64,000 bases of DNA from Acanthaster planci (Eukaryota; Echinodermata; Asteroidea; Valvatida; Acanthasteridae): assembly GCF_001949145.1 (NCBI RefSeq), contig NW_019091447.1, positions 446,316-510,315 on the forward strand. Reading direction: 5' to 3'. Each line of letters opens with the position of its first letter. Positions within the stretch are counted from its first letter, which is position 1. Positions 11,001-23,000 of this stretch are shown here, piece by piece. Below the pieces are notes generated by a model. The model did not search any database. It saw only the letters and a list, made by a program, of their open reading frames with translations, and was not told the DNA's origin. Both the position numbers and the translations under genes were made by a program.

Positions 11001-14000
11001 TAAAGCAGACATCCCCTCTCCCAGATTGTCTCTTCTCCAAACGGAATCGGCCAAGAGGGTACGGTAATGACACTAATAAATGACAGCTCTTAGCGACCGT
11101 CAGCACCAGGTCGTAGGATCTTCGAATGAAACAGGAAGCTCGGACAAAATAAACCGATGAGGCAAAATTCAATAGGCCCTGCTGTCTTTTAGGTTTCCTA
11201 TGAAAGAGATCTTCATTAACGAAGGTAGAGGCTAAATTTGTAAACGGCTTCTAAGGTTCGATAGCTAATGGTTTTCAGGCTGAAAACCAGTAGAAATGTT
11301 CTCTTTTAAACGGTTGAAATTACTCCTGATTTCCAATCGCTGAAAGGCGCCTATTGGTACGGAAATGTCTTCCTTGTGGGTATTGTATTGCATGCGATAT
11401 GCAAGACCGAGTTTATAGCACAACCCCCTCGTTAATTTCTTATCAGTGTCGACATGCTGTATACATGTGCTGTCTAATAGACTATTCAGTAGACAACCCG
11501 ACATACAAGCAGACTGTGTTTCATACGGGCGCGGGCGGTTTGCTGCGCTGGATAAACGAAAGGAACGTGCATTGTCGGAAAGATTCTGGTTGGGCTCAGG
11601 AAAGTAGGAAAGTAAGGGTTAAATGAAGCTGCACTTTCCTGACGCTCGTACGTGCTGATAGCAAGCTGATGATCTGAACGCTGCGCAGATGAATGACATT
11701 GCGATCGCTGCATTCAACACACATCAAACAGTTCACACTGTTAAAAAACCGGGGCGCCTCTTCGTTCATTCCCCTAAAAAATGCCGGGTAACATCTTAGC
11801 TGTGTCTATAGAAACTCCGACATCGCTCGCTGCAAAGGAAGCGTGAGTTTACCTTCCGTTTCAAGTGCAGGCGTTTTCTTTCTCTCCCGCAGAAAGGCTA
11901 CGTGAGGGAGTTGGAGGCTGAGCCAGGCAAGGTTCTACATGTCGAAACAAAAGCCCTGGAACCACCGCTGTTCGGTGAGACTCACAAATTACCGCCGCGG
12001 GAAGTGCTGCCATCCGGCCATTAGCTTTACTTTCAAACATGCCACCGGGGAAATATGATGCATTTTTGCTGAGTTGAATTCATTTGAAACCATTTGACAC
12101 CGTCGTTATGTATAATTCCATTTCGTTGCACGGTAATTTGTCATAAATAAAGAGGGGTGCGTGATTCTCATCTTAAAATACTGAGTGTATTACGCCAACG
12201 ATATGAAACATATGCAGCGGGTAACCTATAGCTGCAACTAACCTACTTTGAAAAAGAAAAAAAGTGTTCCCGTAAAAAACATACGTGCCTCAGGAAAATA
12301 CCGTGGATCGTTGAGCTCGAAATTTTGACCAATATATGACGTTTGTCTTCTTTTAAAAATAAAAGCAAACTTCTTGCATTAAGACATGTTTTCGAAGCTC
12401 CGTGCACATATGCCTAGATCGGAAAGATAATAATTGAAATTATGCTATCCTCTCAAAATTAAGCATACTATGTTGTAAGCATGAGATGTACGACTTTTTA
12501 AGTGTACAATTATACTAAAGTAAATCGAATGTTAAAACCTGGACTTTCAGAAATTCGTGAATTCTTGACACCGGAGGAGTGCGCTTACATCATCGAGCAA
12601 GCGCTGCGTGAAGGTCTGTACCCCAGTGGAGTCAACGACGACGCGTACTACAAGGCCCCGGCCAACGGTGAGCAAGAAGACGAGGGACACGACTCGCCAG
12701 CTGGCGAGATGGACACAGAGGACGAGCGGAGACACGCGGATTCTGTCTTCGGTGACCTGGACGTCAATGACGATATGGTATGTGTCTGGTAACCTGTTGT
12801 ATGTATCTGTGCTCGGTCACAGTGATAACCTTTATGATTTATACGCAGCAACCATAACGTACGCAGTCATGATGGGAAATGGCTTCAAGGGTAGCTGGAG
12901 TAAATTTTTCTTGGACACAAATTTCTGCAACTTTGTACTCTTCTTTGATGTATGAAAACTACTTTATATTCCTATTTGTTGAAGTATTTCAAACTATCCT
13001 TGCTTTCCTTGACAACCGTTGTGATGTCATCCAGGGAAGGCATAGTTCAGCGCACAGCTTTTTCTGTTCACATTAACCCAGAGTTTCATCAAAAACATTT
13101 CTGAAAGAGGGTTGATTGCTTACTAATGCAATGTACATAGACAACAACAAATCACAAACAGTCCAGTATTTAAAAAGAGAAGTTTTCGTGTCCAAACCAG
13201 TGTTATACATTGAGACTCTCTTCCTGGAATGACGTCACAGTTTTACTTATGAATATGAGAATACTCATTAGCATAAGAATAAAAAAGAGTAGTCCCCATA
13301 GATTAGACTCAAAGGTGCGTTTGAGGGTTTGTAAGTGTAAAAAAGTCTTGGCAGCTTTCCATGAGGCGATTGGTCCATGACATCCATTAATGGGAGTGTG
13401 GTGTTGTCCAATTGGTTAAATGGTCGGTGAACCAAGTATACCATCCCAGACGCTGCCATCAGCACGCGCTGTGACTGGTAAGTGGTGGCATTTTGTACGG
13501 AGAACACCGGTGTGTTAACCAAATTGGTACGAGTGGTTTGCTGTGGATGCCCCGCTGTGTTGATATAACACCGAGGTGTTTGTAGAGGAAGAAGCTACAC
13601 TGACTAGCTGAAACTGGCTGTGTTCGAATAGCTTGTCTTCAGCAAGCAATAATACACATGGGGAGCCGTTTCATCTATGGGAGCATGTGTCTTATCCATA
13701 GCCAGGTAATTTTGACAAGGCTATGCAATCAGACCACTGCAGGATGTGAAATCCTGTCATGCATCATTCCTTCAGTGGTACATAACGTCTATTGTGGTGT
13801 GCTTTGGTCCTTTCACAGAGGCTCCAGGCATTAACGATATTGAACTTCATCACATTTGACTTGCGCTTGATATCTCTTTTGGTAATTTTCTTCCGTTCCA
13901 CCCTTAGGCGGTTGCGCGGTGAGAAGAGAGATTGTCCTAAGCTGTTAAGAAATCCTGGCAGTGCATGCGAAGAGACGCTTTGATTAAAAGCAATCTAATC

Positions 14001-17000
14001 TTGCTTTGCAATGGACGGGGAAGGCAATCAAGCTTGGATCTTAGAAACAAAAAGATATCTGAAAGCAACACCGGCGACTATATTAAGTGAGATTACCTAA
14101 ATATATATCCGCCCAGTACAATATCGCAAGCTGAAGTCCAACTGTATTTTTCATTTAGCTGAAAACTATCGAAAGAGGGGGATACACCGCATCGTAACTT
14201 CTGGTCCGTCAAATTGAACAATAACTGTTATTTTGGTGGTGCAAAAAGGCGTACGTGCACGGCGTGTGCAGCTCTCTCTATGTGGGGGGGGGGTCGAAGT
14301 AACCCAGATAGCATCATCCATTTCACTTTAAGGTGTGCCAGTCTTCCATCACCGCAGTCCCTGGACGGAACCCCCCCTGTGGTTAAGACAGTGACTTCGC
14401 CGAGAACGGCGAAAAAACAAACTGAATGGACGTCGCAACACTGAGCTGTCAACTTTTTCTGCGTCGCCGTTTAACAGGCGACATCACCCGCCCGCAGACG
14501 CGAGTTTTTGTGTGTTTTGTCTGGTCAGCGGCAGTCCCGCGTTGCCGCTCGTGTTTTTACACCCATCCGCGACCAAAATTAAAATGCATCAACCTGTCAC
14601 ATTGGAGTCTGGATATTTAGGACGTTTGTGAGCAGAATAAGTCCTACGTGAATAACCAACTGTCAGCGCCGGAACGGAGGGGTTCAATGCTCTTGCTCTT
14701 TGTAGGGTTTGTTTAGTTCTTCGAGGGCGCTGTCTTTTCTATGTATGTCAAAGTAGCAAAGAAGTCGCACATCGAGCCGATTATCCGGCGGCCTGCTGTT
14801 TATCAATAACTTGCAGTAGACGGGTCTGCCATGAATAAATCACTCCAAACGTTGAATCAGCCCCTCAATCACCGATGAGAGCTTGAATCCAGAAGCAATT
14901 TAAACATAAATTCCGCAGCCTACGTTAAAGACATTTCATAAAATAGACACTTGGAACAGAGATCGTTTCTCTGCAAAAGTTGACTCCCTGAGCATAAACA
15001 TTGCTTAGGCCTTGGTATTTTTATTCCAAAAAACTATTTTACAAATTTTAAAGTTACTACACATTTGAAATAATATTATACTCTATATCTCTATATTTGT
15101 TACAGGAATGTAATTTTTAATCGACAAAGCCGTACGTCATGGTTTTATTGGAAACTATACCAAATGAACTATCCACGAAATGTATCTCTATATGTTAGCG
15201 AGAGATTATATGAATATGTACGTTAATAAGAATGGGAATTACAACGGGAGATAATGAAAGTGAAGATATTTTTCTGACTGATGCACGTTCATTATTAATT
15301 GAGTGTGGATAAAGTGCTCGTAAACACCACTAGAATGAGACAGTAACGTCTGATACATATCCTTTTATTCCTAGTTTCTGGATACTGAGGAAATTCTCTC
15401 TGTCCTGAACACCGATAACGCTTTCCTGAGACACAGGGATGTCCTGCAGATGTACAGTGACCTGGGTCTGGACCCGGACTCGGACGGCCGTCTTACCCTT
15501 GAGGAGTTCCTCTCGTTGGTCTTCAGCGACCGGCTGGCGGACATCGAGCGATGGGTCTGGAGACAGACGGGGCACGGGGAGAACAAGATACGGGAGAGCA
15601 AGCAAGCCTGGCTAGGCCAGCCGGGTCCGGCCACTGACCCGGTACTCGCAGCGCTACAGAGGAGGTTAGGTCCCGATGTGTGACCGTGCCCGAAACGGGT
15701 TTGCAGAGTCAGGGCTAATTAAGCGGCGACTTAGCTGCATCTTGAAATTAAACACTAGTCTAAGGTCTAAGGCTGAGTCCACTTTCCATAGAGTCGTATG
15801 TAATTGCAAGCCGCAGCCAAGTAAGTCAGGACACAACTTTAGAAGTATAAGCCATTATTAAAAACGGTCGTGTCGTGTGCACTTGCGCGCGGGAGTCACA
15901 CGTACGCGCGCATGAAATACCACTTTGGCCAGTAAAAGTCCCAAGACTGGCCAAGACTTCTGCAACCAATAGGAAGTACCCCGGTAGTCGCCACACGGCG
16001 CGGCGTCTATCGTCGGTGTGTGCCTGCATAATCCTCTGCCTAAATATTTACTGCTGGCAAACAAATACAGTGTACTGTACATGTACTTAGATCTACATAC
16101 AAGATGTGGACGAAGTCCACCAACCTAAAATATTAGTCAGGTTGAAACGATCGTATTGAGACTGGCAAAACCGTTCAAATGTAGCGCTATTTTAAGAAAA
16201 TAACACTTAGAAATCCCATGCGCAGTTCATCATGAGCAACCTTTCAAATTCACGCCTGCAGAAATGACACCTGCATGCTCCGTCCGCACAATTTGAATAA
16301 AATAAAAGATGAACGGCGCCTTTTCTGTCCGTGCTCACAACCTTTAACCTTTCCATTTTTATTGCTTTATTCCTTCCTTCCCTGTCTGACTTCCCCACGC
16401 CCCCGTCATTTCTCATTTCTCGTCGGTTCCTCGGCCACCTGCCGTTCGTATCAACAGGAAACTGTTGATATAAGGGCAGATTGTCAAAACGATGACCAGG
16501 CTTCGTCTCTCTCTTTCTCTCTTGGGTATTATAGTTCAACCAGTAAGCTGGACTCACCCTGCTGTCATTTTTGTCCTCTTATTCCCAGATGATTATAACA
16601 AAAATTTTCCAAAGTCCCTTGCATTTATTCAAGTTTGGGTTCTTTTGGTGGGCAATGCAATTTACACTCTTATGGGAGTGTGCGAAATTACAGTGCCTCT
16701 TCGAAAATTTCCTTTGTGAATAGCTCCATGGTGAAAGGTTCCCCCCCCAGTTCCAATTTGTCAAGGCGACAATAATGACCAATTTCACAGAATTTGAAAG
16801 AGCTGGATTCATTGTTGAAACATATTGAAATGTTGCCTTGTATCCAGGTCTCTTCACATGCAACATTGCTCTGGAGGACTCCATCCGTATAAATGTTTTG
16901 ATCATAACATAAAGTCAAAACCAGTTGAGTTTTCCAGCTAGTTTTAAGTGTCTCAATGCGGGTGTTTCACAGAAGTGCGCCTCCAAGACTTTGCAACGCT

Positions 17001-20000
17001 TTGGTCAATCACAATGCGCGAGATCTGTCGATCCAATGCGCGTTTGGAAGGGGTCGACAGATTTCGCGCGTTGTGATTGGTCAATGGAGGCGCACTATTG
17101 TGAATCGCCCATATTGATGTAATAATCTCATGAACCGGATCAATTTATAAGACATCCAAAGGATACGAATGATAACCTCACAAACGTCGAGTCACACGTC
17201 GGGAAACATTCAGCCGAGAACACCGTCAATAAAAGACATGACGATACCTTGTTCGTTCAAATTGAAGTTTCTGCTCCAAATTACAGTTCTTGATTTAAGG
17301 CTTACATTTCCAGGGATAATGCGTACGGAAATGAAAAAATCTCGAACTCTTCAAAACAGACTATGCACTGTAATTGAATTCGATCTCACAATGCCTTCAC
17401 GATGGCCCTGGAAGTGTTTTGCGCCCTGGCTCGTTCCTGCGAGAAAAAAAAATGAGGTCAGAACACAAGATACTCCAGCCCATACAAGAGTCCGTTGACC
17501 TCCATAATAAAAGACACATACCATTTACGGAAAAGAAACTAGTCTATGAATGCAGAAAATGAATAAGGAGCAACAAATAAGAAATGTATTTAATACAGAC
17601 AGTTGAAAGAATTGTCCCTTTAGGGGCTCCGTAAAAATTAGCTTAAATAATAATAAGACGAAGAGTACATTTTTTTTATTGCGCATTATGTAAATATACC
17701 CCAAAGCGTCTCACAAGACCATCAAATCCTGGAAGATAAGAATATGTTAAATTAAAACGAGAGAAATCAAAACTAAATGTGTGCAAGGTTTAAATTTCTT
17801 TTAAAGAGAAAGTACAATGGTGCAAAGTTGACCTGATATAACCCAAAAATATTGGCTGCCAAAAAAACAATCCCATTTAAATGTCCCACTCGATTTTGTT
17901 TTTGATTTCACATTGGATATTGTGCATTGGTAATGTCAAATTCTCTTTTGCAATGGCGTGTCTCTTCCGTTGCTTGGGGTAAGATCTGATTATAAGGATC
18001 AACATCCACAGAGGCGACTCGAAGTAGACAAAGTCTGCCGTTATCTTTTTGAATCCGAACGGACTATGGGTGAAAACGGTGCCAAGAAAAACTCGATTGA
18101 TAGAATAGTCTCGACCCATAATGCTTTTATGATCTTCAATCTGACGGCGACTGTGGAATATGAGAGGGGATGATAAACGATTGTCATGCATCAAAGTATA
18201 CCGTAATCTTCCTGAACCTCCCACGTGCCAAGCACAGCCTAGTCCGCCTGAATCATAAACCTGTTACGAGCCGTTCACAGATTTACTGAGGGGGTGTCAG
18301 ACCGCGTTGAGCCGGCGGTTACGCGGAATTGATTCCGTCTTCGCGGGTCAGCCGCAAAAACTGTAAGGTCTTGTGCTTGGCGACTTTGCATAATTGGCTT
18401 GACAAGGGCAGCGCGGAGGCGACTTGCATTTCTAAAAGCCGACTTGGCTTCCGCTATCGGATGAAGTCAAGGTGTGGAGAACCCCGTAAGAGAGACATAA
18501 AATGTTGCCACACGTTCGCTAAAATCTAGAAGGATAAAATGGTTAAGCGTGCCCTTCTTAGTCACCTCTGTGATTGCTTTGACAAAACAGCTCCTCACAA
18601 AGACGTTGAAATTGTTTTCCATAACTACTCCATGGTGTCTGTCCATGTTGCGACGACTATTTAAAACATGCCCCAATTACTGGCTTATTAAACTAAAAGG
18701 AGTCTTCATGCTACTATAATTAAGATCACCACTTGTTTGCACTTGCACAGATCAAGTTTAAGTCTCTTTTGGTAACTTTTTTCAAACCACCCCCCATCGG
18801 GTGTAAGGCAGCTGTCTATGCCCTAATATTGAAATAATACCCATCGGTCTCTACGATTCATAAATTATGAGTCACTCTTCAACTGAAAATGACTGATCAA
18901 TTGATGATTGGCAATGGATGGAGAGTTGATACTCAAAAAGTGCAACGCGCGACTGACACTTCCTGTGGGCATGCGCTTCATCAATGGTACAAAGGAAACG
19001 TGCGAGGGAGATATCAATGCTGAGGTAAAGCGTCCGGTCGCCCAAAGGCGACCATGGATTATACCGTGACGACACCACTGAACTAACGACAACATTCCTC
19101 ACGTTACCTATTAGTAAATTGTTTCCTGAATGGCACATCCTTTCAGAAGAAATTGATGTTTCAGGCTCCGGCCATAGAATGAAAAGTCACTGATCTCCAG
19201 TGGATCAAAGAAAGCAAAATGTACATTAAAAAAAGTGAGCATTCATTGATATTCAAAGAGGTATACTTTAAATCGTCCAGTCACTGTCAGAAATGTCAAG
19301 TCAGTGTTATAGAAAAAATATTAAACTATTAAAAATATTAAGTCCAATCATAATATTACAGAGACCTATATATCCTTATTGTCAGATGAAAATTAATTGT
19401 GTTTTAAACACTGCACAATATTACGTTTTAAGCACTCGAGAATAATCCTTTTTACAGCCCAAAACAAGAACACAAAGTTACTCTTCCGTTTTTCAGTTCA
19501 AAGAAGTTATGAGATAATGGATCTGGTGTACTGCAATTACAGTCTTAGTTGTTCAATGCTATAATTGGAAATTTAGAAGAAAAGTGGCAGTCCGAGTCCA
19601 GATTTAACATCTGAACCCAATTACCGCATGGGATGAATACTGCTTCTTATTGGTAAATCATCTATTTATTAATGCTGTGTTCAAATGGGTTGAATGTCCC
19701 ATTTTCAATATTCCTACAAAGAGGTCTGAATGTTATTTTACAATCATTTAGACTAATCAAATTAAAGGGAAGTATCCATTTATGCAATGATGTTTTGTAT
19801 TGCAAAGGACTGATTGTTTTCGAACTCTTTCCAAATCCTGACCTGTTCTTAAGGTCTAACATTACCACACGATATACGGGAACGAGGTGACGAAAATCCA
19901 TGGTAACAAATTACAATAGATGCGCGCTCGTGACGAGGCATTTACAGCTTTCCACTCAATTTTGCGCATCGCTGGCGTGTCCGTGGGGCACGTTTCTCCC

Positions 20001-23000
20001 TTAATTCCAGACCTCGTTTTCCGTTCATCCCCTTGGTGCGCTGTCTCTCGCCAAGCGGAGTTGATCTAAACGCCTCAACGCCCCCGAATGTTAACCATAT
20101 TTTTGGTGGAAAATGTCTTGTCAGCCTGCGCATAATGTGAAGGCCCATCGCTCTCTACAATTGAACTGGACAAGCCGTGGACAGGCATTTGCTCCAAGCC
20201 TACTGCAGCCAGACACAAACTGTGTGTGGTTGCTCATACAGTTCAGAGACTTACCTAAAATCGCTAAATTCGATGGGGAAATGGTGTTCACATGTTGAAA
20301 CAAGACTCGGTACGTCCGACATTAAAAGCCAAGTTGATTTGCAGACACCAACCGTTTTTATTGGCTCCTATCCTGCAACCTAATGGTTACAGAACGCTAA
20401 AAGATAGATTGCTCGCATTTGCATGATTGCAGATTGAAGCGAGGGAGTTCGTCTTGGTTATCAAGTCACGCTCCTGGGGCAAAACTTTTAATCGAACTGC
20501 TCTTTTTCATTGATCGGTTGTTTACCAAACTGTTGAAATGTCACTATCGAATGCGGTTGAAGATTTGTGGCTCTTTTTTTAGAGCACTCAGACTAACTCG
20601 TACCCAAAGTAGGCAAGGATGCTGGTAATCAGATACACTATAGGAAATACCTGGGAGTACCAGACTAATCGGAGAGAGCACTGTACACTAAGGGAACCCT
20701 TGGGTGATGGTGGAAGTATATTGTGGTTACTGTCGTTTTTGGAACACACTTTAAGGGCTGTTGGTACGATCGTGGAGGAACAAGATCTGTCACTGCGTTT
20801 CCGCCATAATGTAAAAGGTCTCCTGAGCGTACAAGTTTCACTCCTCACATAGTCCTCGCGGGCCCGTGGCTCAATTCGGGACCGCTGCATCTCATTTGTC
20901 TCTCATTTCCACCCATTTTACTCATGCAAAAAGATGAAGGTCGCACGAATAAGGCACAGGGCACGTGTGCCACCTGTCGAGAATTGTTTTTCCACGCCGT
21001 GTTGATTTCTTCTTCTCTCGCAGGGTCGTGTCACTAACCAGGTTACCCGAGAAGATCGTTCAGTGGAGTGAACAGCTACAGGTATGCTTTAAGCTTACCT
21101 TCCCCTCTCCTGTCCAAGCGTCGAATAGGAAGCGAAAATTCACAATGCCTAGAGCTGCACCAATCAAGTCTTGGGAGCGACTGCCAGTGAATGAGGTGTT
21201 CTAATTACGGCAGGAAATTCGATCCTTGATGTAGCTCTATCCATGCGCTATCTATTTAACTCAGGAAACGCTAACTACTTCTTTATAGGTCTACAGTAAT
21301 CTTGGCTTCGGCGCTCCCGGTACCCTGGTTACCACTACTAAACAACATTACTCACTCTAGCTACCATTTGGGTACATGGATTGTTTAGAAGCCTTAGTAT
21401 ATAGACCCGATGTGGTTGTTAATAATCATGTTTTTATGTCGAGTAGTTCTCAACTTTTCAAATTTTAAAAGGGTCACTGAATAGTTTAAGTAAATATTGT
21501 CTTTTCGTCAGACGAATTGGCGAATGAATTGATAAAGGACGCCTGACCGAACTGACGTCATATACACGTCAGCTGACGTTAGGAGATCTCCTTAATTAAT
21601 GAAGCTAGTGATACGGTTATACTGTTTTGTGAGATGTCATGTGTATGACTCTCTAAGTCTTTGCTCTATGGTACGACCGGGGTTACAGTAGGGAGAAAGA
21701 CGCAAATGACTACACTGAGGCAGTATCGTATTTCTCGAAAACTAACAAAACTGTACGAAATGGACTTGTAACACCAAACATCAACTTCTGAAGTTTAGCC
21801 TGTAACGGTTTTGTTTCGTTCTTACGTCGATGTTGAACTTTGACCTCTCCTCAGGTTGTCCGTTACGAGACCGGGGGCCATTTCCACGCGCACTACGATT
21901 CCAATGAATTGGACGACATGGAATGTATGGTAAACGGCGTCTCCGGTCGTTTCTGTAGGTATGACTTAAATGAGGGCGCCAGACTGATTTTACATTCGAG
22001 TCTTATACACCGCGTCCGAATAAACTGGCTGCGGCTTACAGTAACAGTGGCATCGTCAGGAAGAGGCTGGCAGCCGCTAGCAAGTGGCTCCCATTAGAGT
22101 TATTTCCACATACGCACAGCCGTATCTTTCGAACTTGGTCTCCCTAGAATACGAGAAGTCTTAGCATATGAACTAGCAGGAGGAAATCGGAGGACAAGTT
22201 GCATCGTCGGTTACTGTATGACTTATCATAACTGTAAAATACCGGAGCGAAAATTGTGGCAAAGTAATCAGTCCTGAGCTGTAATATCGTTTAGCTATAA
22301 CATCTTTATAAGACAAATTCATAATTTCACTAAAAAGGTTTTGGTACGATAGTTATTCTTGAAACTTCTGTCGCATTTTGCTGATGCTGGCATCACAACT
22401 TTTTGTGTAGATTCATGACTATTCTGTACTACCTTGACGACGATGTGAGCGGAGGAGAAACCGCTTTCCCAATCGCTGACAATGAAACCTATTCGGACAG
22501 GGTAAGACAGATTGTAGCTCTCTCAGGACGTCGAGAAGGTGGAAGCACCGAGTTTTGTGTCCCAAAACTGAGTCTAATGATGGCCAGGGTGCTTATTTTA
22601 ATTAAAGTGGCTAGTAATGCACATGAGATTTTTGAATGTTTTTCTTTAAACCTGAACTGTGGCCAGAAACGTCATGCGTTCGATTAGCTTAATAGTTACC
22701 CTCGTTATGAGAAGTTGACACTTGAAACATGTCATGTACCTTATTAGACATCGTGTATATACACGAAACAAGAAAATCCTATCTTTACTGCAGATCTATC
22801 TTTGACCTGTATTACGCATTATGTTTCTTTCTAACCCAAACGCCTAAAGTTCTGACATGTTTGAATTTCGTAGAGGAAAGTAGCCTCCATACCGATTCGT
22901 TAGTCTTAATTTGCAGGCCACAAAGACAGAGATTTATGACCTGAGTGATCACTGTCATGACGCCAACTTGGTCATCAAACCAGAAAGGGGAAAGGCTATC

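Larger units (their letters stand above)
5221..11892 (+). other. P4HTM intron 1 (6.7 kb)
   Basis: Bounded by GTGAGT after codon 58 and by a pyrimidine-rich stretch ending CAG, phase 0. It holds a tRNA-derived SINE relic (5524-5621) and a fold-back element (6404-6661). Remaining open frames are short and overlap on both strands; I find no exon that would fit between codons 58 and 59. Confidence 0.8.
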
